Assembly: GCA_913046815.1 (NCBI GenBank)
Contig: CAJWTE010000002.1
Location: 1 to 39,922 of the forward strand
Length of the DNA: 39,922 bases
Reading direction: 5' to 3'
Source: an uncultured bacterium
Lineage (GTDB): Bacteria > Patescibacteriota > Minisyncoccia > Phycocordibacterales > UBA918
Shown in pieces: positions 22,551 through 28,945 of the stretch; the stretch's first letter is position 1, and the number at the start of each line of letters is the position of its first letter. Under the pieces are notes generated by a model. The model was given only the letters and a program-made list of their open reading frames with translations, did not search any database and had not been told where the DNA came from. A program made the position numbers and the translations under genes.

Positions 22551-23471
22551 TCAGGAATCACGATGAGCCGCCGGACACGCGGCCTTGCATTCATCCTCGT
22601 TCCTGTAACAGTCCCAGAGTTGTCTCGGATGTTCATCCTCGAAGTGTGCAAAACTGTTTTCAATCTTGAGCACCTTTCTTGATATCGGGAAATATTGGTT
22701 GTTGAAGTCCCGATCATAAGAGTGAGAATGGTACACAACCCAGACCTTTTCGCCAGGCTTCACCCAGGAGATTGTCCTAAGTCTTTGTCCGAGAGCACTG
22801 TATTCTGTCTCTGCTCGCCCGAGCTTGCCCATGAGATCTTCGACCATCGTTTCGGCTGCAGCATAGAGTCGCTCAACAATTCCACGAAGCAGATACGAAC
22901 CGTTTTCCTTGTCCTGAAAACACCACTCGACGACCTTGAAGAGACTGACCTCAGAAACCTTGAGGTGTTCTTTAGTATCGTCGCTCCGTCTGTAAACCGT
23001 GTTGGTGAGTGACCCTGGAATAGCCGGATGTTTCCGTTTCTCCAGAAGCCATACGGTGTTCAGAATACAGAAGCGACCACCTCTATCAAGCAGAAGATGT
23101 TCACACGGTATCTCCTCCGGATAGCTGGCGTGGCCTTGAGCCATACTCTTGAAGCTTGACGGAAAGCTGTGACGCACTCCGCAGACGAGGAAGTCATGTC
23201 CCCAGCTAAACTCGCGCGATGCGCCAACATCGCCGAACCAGATTCTTGACGGAGGGCTTGAGTTGTATAGGCTCACGCCGTCATCCTCGGGAATGTCGAT
23301 TACTGGTACAAGTGTCGCCGGTTTGAATCCGTGAAGAAATTTTGGATTCACGATCTTCAGAGTTGATTTTATGATCTCCATCCAATCCCCAAAGGGAATT
23401 GCCTTGGGGTCAAGTACCTCACGACCTTCGAAAAAAGCAATTGTGTGTTCAGCATCCCTGACCGTAGCCAT
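22551..23471 (-). CDS. Hypothetical protein, 306 residues, cassette-type
   Basis: The family is not recognised. GAGAGGAA precedes the ATG at 23471. The soluble protein has a mixed first half (FLHGFKPATLVPVIDIPEDD, SRIWFGDVGASREFSWGHDF), a helical middle (LRGIVERLYAAAETMVEDLMGKLG) and a cysteine-containing tail (WDCYRNEDECKAACPAAH). The gene is clearly richer in G and C than the Panacea genes beside it. It ends with tandem hairpins including a strong terminator. Upstream on the minus strand, TTGACA (23580-23585) is a perfect -35 but the -10 is weak. The start region is duplicated upstream (23503-23521). It lies inside the 85-bp inverted repeats. Confidence 0.75.
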   Translation of the reverse strand: MATVRDAEHTIAFFEGREVLDPKAIPFGDWMEIIKSTLKIVNPKFLHGFKPATLVPVIDIPEDDGVSLYNSSPPSRIWFGDVGASREFSWGHDFLVCGVRHSFPSSFKSMAQGHASYPEEIPCEHLLLDRGGRFCILNTVWLLEKRKHPAIPGSLTNTVYRRSDDTKEHLKVSEVSLFKVVEWCFQDKENGSYLLRGIVERLYAAAETMVEDLMGKLGRAETEYSALGQRLRTISWVKPGEKVWVVYHSHSYDRDFNNQYFPISRKVLKIENSFAHFEDEHPRQLWDCYRNEDECKAACPAAHRDS

Positions 23472-23616
23472 GTCGGATTCCTCTCTCTTTCAAATAGCAC
23501 TCCTGACCGTAGTCATGTCGAGCGCTGGTTGCTGTTATGGAACTCCTGTTCCGTTGCTACAGTGCTTTAAAATAGTGGTTTTGTCAACTAATCAACAGGC
23601 AGCTGTAAAAAGTTAT

Positions 23617-23642
23617 AATTTGAACACAAATTTTGTTATACT
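23617..23642 (+). promoter_or_regulatory. Promoter and possible operator of the Panacea gene
   Basis: TGTTATACT (extended -10, hexamer 23637-23642) ends seven bases before the ATG, so the message is probably leaderless. Just upstream, AATTTG (23617-23622) and CAAATT (23627-23632) form an inverted repeat in the spacer, a good place for autorepression. Confidence 0.5.
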
Positions 23643-23649
23643 AAGAATA

Positions 23650-24117
23650 ATGACCAAGAAAGCGACATACAGCGCTGATAATGTCGCCAAGTATCTTATT
23701 TACCTTGCCTCTCAAGAACTTGTCGGTGATAATCAAGAACGTGAAGGGATAACAAACCTTAAGTTACAAAAGGTGCTGTATTTTGTGCAAGCTTATTATC
23801 TTGCAAAATTGGGACATCCGTTGTTTTCAGACAAAATTGAAGCTTGGGAGTATGGACCTGTGATTCCAACTGTGTACAGAAAGTACAGAGCCAACGTTAG
23901 CAACCCAATAATTTTGGATGAAGATAAATCCACTCTTTCTGAGGAGGATAAAAAGAATGTACAAAAAATTTGGGAAACTTTTGGTGGTTACTCAGCTAGT
24001 CGTTTGGTAGATATTACTCATGCACATTCACCTTGGAAAGATGCCAGTCAAACTGCCAGTAAAGTTATTACAGCGAAGTCGCTAAGAGAATATTACACTC
24101 CTTTGCTAAACAAATAG
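23650..24117 (+). CDS. Panacea-domain protein (DUF4065, SocA-like antitoxin)
   Basis: A 155-residue protein with the Panacea fold, known from SocA and GepA-type proteins and from PanAT toxin-antitoxin pairs, where it neutralises diverse toxins. Hallmarks are SADNVAKYLIYLA, ITNLKLQKVLYFVQAYYLA, LFSDKIEAWEYGPVIPTVYRKY and a C-terminal ASRLVDITHAHSPWKDA helix pair. An in-frame extension upstream to 23371 is rejected because it crosses the divergent gene and the promoter, and its sequence is unlike the family. The next gene starts 19 bases downstream and is the likely toxin. AT-rich, unlike the 306-residue gene. Confidence 0.92.
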   Translation: MTKKATYSADNVAKYLIYLASQELVGDNQEREGITNLKLQKVLYFVQAYYLAKLGHPLFSDKIEAWEYGPVIPTVYRKYRANVSNPIILDEDKSTLSEEDKKNVQKIWETFGGYSASRLVDITHAHSPWKDASQTASKVITAKSLREYYTPLLNK

Positions 24118-24136
24118 GCAAGGTTAATCCTTGTTT

Positions 24137-24532
24137 ATGGACGGTCTAGATATTCCGACAAAATTTGATCTTGGGTACGCTGAGTCAAATGTGTGCTTTT
24201 CGATTACTGATTGTTCATTGAAGAAGTACTCGTTCTGGTGTTTGAACAAACAACAAGCAGAAACTTTGCTAAAACGATTGAAGCATATTGAAAAACTCAC
24301 ATGGAGCCAGTTCATAAATCTATCTAGACAAGACGGAGTCACGCCTGAAAAGAATGATACACCCAACTTTATAATGATCCATGAAGAAAATACCTCGCCC
24401 GACAAAATGGTTGAACAATATTATTTTCATTTCCGCATTGAGAAGAGAGGATTATTTCGTGTCTTCGGGTATCAGAAGAAACAATTCTTTTGTATAACTC
24501 ATATTGATCCGAATGGAAAAATAAACCACTAA
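24137..24532 (+). CDS. Putative toxin partner of the Panacea antitoxin, 131 residues
   Basis: Not firmly recognised. Its place directly after a Panacea gene fits the PanAT layout. The start is the ATG at 24137; a TTG six bases earlier is also possible. The soluble product contains a helical middle (QQAETLLKRLKHIEKLTWSQF) and ends with YFHFRIEKRGLFRVFGYQ...FFCITHIDPNGKINH. That ending resembles the R-x-x-G-x10-F-x3-hxD-P-N/H-x-h pattern seen at the C-terminus of several small toxin-like proteins; this is a visual similarity, not a search result. No signal peptide or membrane segment is seen. It might instead be a second regulatory subunit. Confidence 0.6.
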   Translation: MDGLDIPTKFDLGYAESNVCFSITDCSLKKYSFWCLNKQQAETLLKRLKHIEKLTWSQFINLSRQDGVTPEKNDTPNFIMIHEENTSPDKMVEQYYFHFRIEKRGLFRVFGYQKKQFFCITHIDPNGKINH

Positions 24533-24560
24533 AATTAACAAAGTTACTAAGCTCACCTAA

Positions 24561-24727
24561 CAGCACCGCAGCAGCTCGCGCGAACGAATGTGAGCGAGCT
24601 ATGCGAAGGTGCTGTAGGCGTGAGCATGTATAGCGTACCACCTGCTCTGTATACGCGACAGCGCCTCGGGTGCCACCAGTCTGGAGAAAGTGATGAACAA
24701 AGCCCCTACTTCTTAAAGGGGCTTTGT
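24561..24727 (+). ncRNA. Repeat D, copy 1: structured repeat ending in a hairpin
   Basis: CAGCACC...GGTGCTG closes a hairpin (24561 to about 24616) with inner GCTCGC/GCGAGC. A GCGCC-type palindrome follows. ACAAAGCCCCT pairs with AGGGGCTTTGT at 24697-24727 as a terminator-like end. Positions 24561-24705 are repeated, diverged, at 27250-27401 in the same orientation. A small RNA is possible; a mobile palindromic repeat is the alternative. Confidence 0.4.
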
Positions 24728-24757
24728 GAAGAACTTTTGGAAGACTGGGAGGCAAAA

Positions 24758-24842
24758 GCAACCCCAAAATTTCCTTTCAACTTTTTGGCGGCTTCCCCCT
24801 GCACCCCCTTCCGCTTTTTAGAAATGGTAAGGAAATTTTTGG
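24758..24842 (-). repeat. Repeat C, copy 2: perfect 85-bp inverted repeat
   Basis: Exact reverse complement of 22264-22348. On its outer side the sequence reads GTATTGCGAGTTTGCC, which resembles what follows copy 1 (GTTGCTAGTTTGC), because the unit is an imperfect palindrome with extended arms. Confidence 0.85.
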
Positions 24843-24870
24843 GTATTGCGAGTTTGCCGACCCCACTTAT

Positions 24871-24927
24871 TATAATATATCACACTATATCAATGTAACA
24901 CATGAATGGTTAGAATGTTGATATAGT
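24871..24927 (+). promoter_or_regulatory. Promoter and operator of the XRE-nucleotidyltransferase pair
   Basis: A consensus -10 TATAAT lies at 24871-24876. Downstream, ACTATATCAA (24884-24893) and TTGATATAGT (24918-24927) form a perfect 10-bp inverted repeat 24 bases apart, the second arm touching the start codon. TAGAAT (24911-24916) between them is a second possible -10. This is the expected layout for autorepression by the XRE protein. Confidence 0.6.
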
Positions 24928-25137
24928 ATGAATAGCAAGGCAGTTAAACAGTTCGCTTCGAACATGAAGCAAGTGCGTGAAGCGAAGAAAATGTCGCAAG
25001 GTGACATTTTCAGAGTGACAGGTATCGAAAGAGCGTATATCAGTAACCTCGAAGCTGGCAAACAAAATCCAACGTTAGAAACGATCGAAAAGATAGCACA
25101 AGCGTTGGGTGTTGAAGTTAGTGAATTAACAAAGTAA
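24928..25137 (+). CDS. XRE-family helix-turn-helix regulator, 69 residues
   Basis: A single Cro/C1-type DNA-binding domain filling the whole protein. FASNMKQVREAKKMSQGDIFRVTGIERAYISNLEAGKQNPTL spans helices 1-4, with the recognition helix near ERAYISNLE, and IEKIAQALGVEVSELTK closes the fold. There is no C-terminal dimer or sensor domain. The start codon directly follows one arm of an inverted repeat that is its likely operator. The nucleotidyltransferase-like gene starts two bases after the stop, so the two are co-expressed, as in regulator/toxin or antitoxin/toxin pairs. Confidence 0.94.
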   Translation: MNSKAVKQFASNMKQVREAKKMSQGDIFRVTGIERAYISNLEAGKQNPTLETIEKIAQALGVEVSELTK

Positions 25138-25139
25138 GT

Positions 25140-26216
25140 ATGCCAAAAGGATTTGAATCAGCGTCAGCACACCCATCGCCACAAAAAATTGAAGGCGAGG
25201 ACGTGAGCAAAGTGACTGCCTCTGAAGAACGACCAACGTTTGATGAATTCGAAGGTGGCGAATTGGATGAGCGAGGCGAATTCAAAGAGCCTACCCCGGA
25301 GGAGCAAGAAAAGTTTCGTGACAGAGTTGCTCGTATGTCAGAGGTTCTTGAGGACGCGGACTTTACCTGGTATCTCGATGGAGCAACGAACATATCTTTG
25401 TATGGCGACCAAATGATACGAAACCATAAGGATTTAGACATGAGTGTGTTTCAAGAAGATCTTGGTAAATTAGAGGACCTGCTCAACAATCAAGGATTCG
25501 GAATTTTTGTTAACTACAAGGAAGATAGGAAAGAACTGATGCGAAAAGTGACTGCACAAGAATTAGGTTTACTTGAAAATCCAGACGTGTCGATTTGTAA
25601 AGTTGGACCAGACGGAACCCTTAGTTCAAAAAATTCGCACGAGGCTTTTGATTTTGTCGACTTACATATACGGGACATAGATGAATTTGGTGATGTTGTC
25701 GTTGGTTACAGTGGTATTTCTATACCTAAAGAATATTTTGAGCCGATAAGGAAAGAACTTCCAAACGGAAAAATAATCAGCCTTTCCCACCCTGCCGTTG
25801 TTGCCTACCACAAACTACACTCAACACGTGCATATGACGTAAAAGATTTGCAAATACTTTCACCCCTGCTCACACAAGAAGATATTGCAATGTTGCGGTC
25901 AAGCGTCGAGAAAGAAGCTGGGGTGTTAGATAAAAGGACACGTGAGGTATTAAAGGAAGTTTGGGGTGAATTGTCGCCTGTTCTAGAGACAGCACCTGAC
26001 CCAGATACAATTGCAGAGAAACTGCGGTCGCATCCTGAGATTGGAAAAAGAAATACTGACGAATCTGTTGCTAATTACATTTCATCAATTTCACAATATT
26101 TGTCCGAAAACCCTAGTGTAACTGCTGATGATTTCATCAGTCAGTCAATATCAATATTAAACATTAAAAAGCGAGCGGAAGAGCAGATAAAATTGATTGA
26201 TCAACTGGAGCAGTGA
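25140..26216 (+). CDS. Nucleotidyltransferase-fold protein, partner of the XRE regulator
   Basis: A 358-residue protein with a polymerase-beta-like nucleotidyltransferase signature. WYLDGATNISLYG (residues 77-89) is followed by RNHKDLDMSV with the metal-binding pair Asp98 and Asp100, and a third acidic position at VDLHI (Asp174). The pattern is like AbiEii and antibiotic nucleotidyltransferases (GG...RxHxDhDh), but the usual second glycine is Ala82. The N-terminal 60 residues are acidic and likely disordered; the C-terminal third is helical. An enzyme adding nucleotides to RNA or protein and acting as a toxin or defence effector is plausible. Substrate unknown. The gap to the XRE gene is two bases. 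Confidence 0.75.
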   Translation: MPKGFESASAHPSPQKIEGEDVSKVTASEERPTFDEFEGGELDERGEFKEPTPEEQEKFRDRVARMSEVLEDADFTWYLDGATNISLYGDQMIRNHKDLDMSVFQEDLGKLEDLLNNQGFGIFVNYKEDRKELMRKVTAQELGLLENPDVSICKVGPDGTLSSKNSHEAFDFVDLHIRDIDEFGDVVVGYSGISIPKEYFEPIRKELPNGKIISLSHPAVVAYHKLHSTRAYDVKDLQILSPLLTQEDIAMLRSSVEKEAGVLDKRTREVLKEVWGELSPVLETAPDPDTIAEKLRSHPEIGKRNTDESVANYISSISQYLSENPSVTADDFISQSISILNIKKRAEEQIKLIDQLEQ

Positions 26217-26235
26217 AGCCTTAAAATTTTTGAGT

Positions 26236-26264
26236 TTGACAACTAAGTATATCTATGCTATTCT
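26236..26264 (+). promoter_or_regulatory. Strong sigma70 promoter of the 71-residue gene
   Basis: Consensus -35 TTGACA (26236-26241), 17-base spacer, -10 TATTCT (26259-26264). The leader of about 65 bases holds two small hairpins, GCAGG/CCTGC and GCCTA/TAGGC. Confidence 0.7.
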
Positions 26265-26336
26265 TTGTTTAGCTTAAACGCAGGTTTTTCCTGCACGTTC
26301 CGCCTATTTAGGCACAACTCGATGGAGGAATCCAAT

Positions 26337-26552
26337 ATGCATGGTTATGTGAGACCGATGGGTAGGGCTGCATGGCGCGACCCGGTTCAGACGAGGAGTC
26401 TGTATCTCCTCGGCCCCGAGAGCTTTGACACCGTCCAGGTGCACGAGCTCGACGAGGACGGCAAGTCCGTCCGTGAATACCAGCACATCCGCCATGATCG
26501 TGTCGGAGACTGCTGGGCGGCTGAAGCCTGGCGACATCATCTTGGTAGATGA
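26337..26552 (+). CDS. Hypothetical cassette-type protein, 71 residues, possibly truncated
   Basis: The family is not recognised. GGAGGA sits eight bases before the ATG, and a strong promoter lies upstream. The product begins MHGYVRPMGRAAWRDPVQTR and ends AAEAWRHHLGR. It is much richer in G and C than its neighbours. In the +1 frame the 3' part reads GRLKPGDIILVDELAGDCFYN, which looks more protein-like than the annotated end, so a frameshift near 26515-26530 and loss of the true 3' end at the junction around 26577 are likely. It faces the truncated dinD gene tail-to-tail. Confidence 0.5.
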   Translation: MHGYVRPMGRAAWRDPVQTRSLYLLGPESFDTVQVHELDEDGKSVREYQHIRHDRVGDCWAAEAWRHHLGR

Positions 26553-26577
26553 GCTTGCCGGCGACTGCTTCTACAAC

Positions 26578-27183
26578 TTGTGTTGCTCGGAACAAATTTG
26601 CAGCTAACTCCTCGCTATTCATGTGATCTAGAATCTGTTGAGATTTCTTCAAGCTTTTTCTGCGGTGAATATCTTGACTCGTAAGTCCGCCATACAGGCC
26701 CTTATACCCAGCATTTTGGAAAATGGCGTAATTTTGCACGCCAGCACTCTTAGCGGTTTTTGTAAGGTTAGTATTATGCTTCTTCATTTCTTCCCTTAAA
26801 AATACACGCTTATTATCCTCAACTAAATTTTCAGTTTTTTCTTGCCTTCGTGTCTGTATCGCAAAGTATGTCTGTCCCTTTGCTACCACAACTTTTGTTG
26901 GGTCTGAATTTTGAACAATAAGATAACAGGCATATCTTGATAGATAGACAGTTTCAACAGACCTTTCTGCACCGGAACCCGTTTTAACCATTTCGGTGGC
27001 ATCAACGAAATGGTTGTGGATAACTTCTCCGCTGTTTTCACATGCTGTTTTAGCCTTATTTATAGCGGTTAAAAAGTTACGGTAATCTGTATACTCTAGA
27101 GCTTTTGCAAGGTCACGAGATGACCAAAATTCTGAATCATTTTCGTCAAAGCGTCTAATTGTTTCAAACTGATTTTCCTTCAT
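26578..27183 (-). pseudogene. dinD: DinD/BRO-N family gene, 3' end lost
   Basis: The N-terminal BRO domain is intact (ENQFETIRRFDEND, EFWSSRDLAKALEYTDYRNF, VDATEMV, VYLSRYACYLIVQNSDPTK), followed by the DinD middle (REEMKKHNTNLTKTAKSAGVQNYAIF...LYGGLTSQDIHRRK...SEELAANLFRATQ). DinD in E. coli is SOS-induced and affects RecA. Homology stops at FRATQ near 26578, where the normal tail (about 60-70 residues) is replaced; the open frame runs on to 26308 antisense through the 71-residue gene. The start is set at 27183, because TATAAT lies seven bases before that ATG (leaderless). The truncated protein might still be made with a foreign tail. Confidence 0.8.
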
Positions 27184-27249
27184 TTTGACCATTATACTAC
27201 AAAATAAGAACACTGACTTCCTGCTCAAAAACACACCGTTGCGAACCCA

Positions 27250-27401
27250 CAGCACCGTAGCAGCTCGCGCGAACGGGCGTTAGCTCGTGAGCGAGCTGTG
27301 CGGAGGTGCTGGAGGTGAGAGCGTGTTTAGCATTACCACGCGGTTGGTCTACACGTAGCGCCTCGGGCGCCAACAGACTGGAGAAAAGTCTGAACAAAGC
27401 C
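27250..27401 (+). repeat. Repeat D, copy 2
   Basis: Diverged direct copy of 24561-24705, sharing CAGCACCG, CAGCTCGCGCGAACG, GAGCGAGCT, GCGCCTCGGG and the end CTGGAGAAA...GAACAAAGCC. Stem changes such as GCGAAGGTGCTG against GCGGAGGTGCTG keep the outer pairing. The 3' hairpin of copy 1 is not conserved. Confidence 0.7.
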
Positions 27402-27513
27402 ACCACGCGCTCGGCGCGTTGCTAGTTCTGTTCAAAATAAGTTCGAGTAAGGGTTAGTATTTCTTCACAAAACGAGACTTCGTCTCTATTGAGCGGGCGC
27501 GCCGAGCGCGCTG
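27395..27513 (+). repeat. Repeat B copy 2 joined to partial repeat A copy 3
   Basis: 27395-27468 is the inverted match of 22111-22183, and 27466-27513 matches the start of repeat A. It holds the palindromes ACGCGC-TCG-GCGCGT, GAGAC-TTC-GTCTC and GCGCGC-CGA-GCGCGC. A further fragment of B recurs at about 27530-27567. Confidence 0.75.
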
Positions 27514-27564
27514 CAATCATTGTCTTTTCTCAAAGTGGGTTCGAGCGAGGGTAAGTATTTCTTC

Positions 27565-27699
27565 ACGAGTACAGAAAACAGCACCTGTCAAAGGTGCGTT
27601 TTCTGTTCGTGGCTCTACGAGTAACAGTGCTAGCACCATAGAGAGTACTTCGATATTCATGGATGCTTCGCTTCTTAAAAATATGGTCGCTCACTGTTA
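27565..27699. repeat. Nested hairpins near the right end of the element
   Basis: 27565-27610 folds as ACGA/TCGT, ACAGAAAAC/GTTTTCTGT and GCACCT/AGGTGC. TAACAGTG (27622-27629) pairs with CACTGTTA (27692-27699). No gene is seen in 27184-27811; the stretch consists of repeats and hairpins. Confidence 0.5.
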
Positions 27700-27780
27700 C
27701 GTGAAAAACGAACCGGCGTAGCTATGTATTTTATTCTTTTCCTAGAACAAAGTACGGACGAGGTGTGTTCCGCGGCACTT

Positions 27781-27811
27781 CATATTTTATAAGCTGCGCT
27801 TATAAAATATG
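27781..27811. repeat. Perfect hairpin next to attR
   Basis: CATATTTTATAAG and its complement around CTGCG. On the minus strand it directly follows the ddl stop codon, so it may end ddl transcripts in the integrated state. It is 19 bases from the attR core. Confidence 0.6.
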
Positions 27812-28927
27812 TTAGTGACCGTCAGGATCATTCCCCGTAGGGTCACCAGCCCAAAAAAGATGGGTTCGTAGCGACTGCTCACTCTCGAACCTTTCTATCG
27901 CCAGTTTTATAAGCCGATCAATTAACTCAGTGTAGGGGATGCCACTATGTTCCCACAACTGTGGATACATGCTTACTTTTGTAAAGCCGGGAATAGTATT
28001 GATTTCTATCACCTTTAACTCTCCATCTGGCTGAAGGAAAAAGTCCACCCGACCTAGGCCAGAGCACTCCAGAAGTTTAAAAACCCTCACAGCTAATCCT
28101 TGCACTTCCTCCACCTTTTCCGCGTCCAATTCGGCTGGGATTTTTAGAGCTGCTCCATTTTCATCTATATACTTGGCTTCATAAGAGTAAAAGTCATGAG
28201 CCGGCACAATTTCTCCAGGAATGGACGCTACTGGATCCCTGTTTCCCAGCACAGCACACTCTATCTCTCTGCCTTCCACTGCTTCTTCCACGATGATTTT
28301 CGTATCATAGGAAAAAGCCTCTTTCACAACTTCATACAATTCACTCTCATTACTGGCTTTATTGACACCTACAGAAGAGCCCATGTTTACAGGCTTCACA
28401 AATACAGGCCAACCTAACTTAGCTTCGACTTCCAAGCCATCAACATCGTCGACACTTCGGTAAACTAGAAAGTCAGCCGTGGGTATACCCGCGTCTCGTA
28501 AAAGACGCTTCATAACGTCCTTATCCATTCCAACAGCGGAACCAAGCACCCCGGCACCCACGTAAGGTACACATGCTAATTCTAACAAACCTTGTACTGT
28601 TCCGTCTTCACCCATAGGTCCGTGCAGTATAGGAAATACAACATCTACAGCTCCAGGATTGTTTGAGAGCTGTCCGTGACATGATGGTACTAATGAGATC
28701 TCCTCATTGACTTGGTTTAAAGCAATCAACTTTGGGTCGTTACTATTCAGTAGAAGCTCACTTTCATTACCCATAAGCCACTTCCCTTTCTTAGTGATAC
28801 CAATAGGTATTACTTCATACTTCTGTTTATCGATGGCGTCGATAACATTTTGTGCGGATTGTAAGGACACCTCATGCTCAGCAGATAATCCACCAAACAA
28901 GATGCCAACTCTAATTTTCTTATCCAT
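27812..28927 (-). CDS. ddl: D-alanine--D-alanine ligase; 3' end altered by integration
   Basis: ATP-grasp enzyme joining two D-Ala for peptidoglycan. MDKKIRVGILFGGLSAEHEVSLQSA marks the start; GPMGEDGTVQGLLE, VKPVNMGSSVGVNKA, EIECAVLG and LKVIEINTIPGFTKVSMYP are the family motifs with ATP and Mg2+ ligands. The start is set at 28927; TATTCT lies six bases upstream (near-leaderless). The core ends near LIKLAIERF; an extra tail follows. Its last codons cross attR (DPTGN) and end NDPDGH within the element. Without the element the same frame would run into tRNA-Glu antisense and end RTPVSWMRTMCPSR. The wall-synthesis operon lies upstream. Confidence 0.96.
   Translation of the reverse strand: MDKKIRVGILFGGLSAEHEVSLQSAQNVIDAIDKQKYEVIPIGITKKGKWLMGNESELLLNSNDPKLIALNQVNEEISLVPSCHGQLSNNPGAVDVVFPILHGPMGEDGTVQGLLELACVPYVGAGVLGSAVGMDKDVMKRLLRDAGIPTADFLVYRSVDDVDGLEVEAKLGWPVFVKPVNMGSSVGVNKASNESELYEVVKEAFSYDTKIIVEEAVEGREIECAVLGNRDPVASIPGEIVPAHDFYSYEAKYIDENGAALKIPAELDAEKVEEVQGLAVRVFKLLECSGLGRVDFFLQPDGELKVIEINTIPGFTKVSMYPQLWEHSGIPYTELIDRLIKLAIERFESEQSLRTHLFWAGDPTGNDPDGH
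27830..27846 (+). repeat. attR: 17-bp attachment core at the ddl 3' end
   Basis: Exact copy of ATTCCCCGTAGGGTCAC from the tRNA-Glu 3' end (20412-20428), same orientation, here read antisense as the last codons of ddl. Confidence 0.85.
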
Positions 28928-28945
28928 CGTATAAGAATACCAGAT

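Larger units (their letters stand above)
20412..27846. mobile_element. Integrative element of about 7.4 kb in tRNA-Glu, serine-recombinase type
   Basis: It is bounded by a perfect 17-bp direct repeat whose left copy completes tRNA-Glu and whose right copy lies at the 3' end of ddl. It carries a large serine recombinase next to attL, a 306-residue G+C-richer protein, a Panacea antitoxin with partner, an XRE/nucleotidyltransferase pair, a small cassette gene and a dinD remnant. Long intergenic stretches are filled with inverted and direct repeats absent from the flanks. No replication, conjugation or capsid gene was recognised, so it may be a minimal mobilisable or satellite-like island, or a decayed one. 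Excision is untested. Confidence 0.85.

Noticed and set aside
23371..23649. In-frame upstream extension of the Panacea protein (93 residues)
   Set aside because: It runs antisense into the 306-residue gene, passes the Panacea promoter and gives sequence unlike the family; the ATG at 23650 follows an extended -10 box.
24561..24727. Retron-type msr/msd RNA
   Set aside because: The structure is suggestive, but no reverse transcriptase gene lies in the window.
25195..25205. Another GGCGAGGAC match to the structured element loop
   Set aside because: It lies in the coding sequence of the nucleotidyltransferase-like gene and has no flanking stems.
26308..26577. C-terminal continuation of the dinD frame
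   Set aside because: This part is antisense to the cassette gene and has Arg/Pro/Ser-rich chance composition, not DinD sequence.
27250..27513. CRISPR array
   Set aside because: Repeats are of unequal length, diverged and without regular spacers; no cas gene is present.
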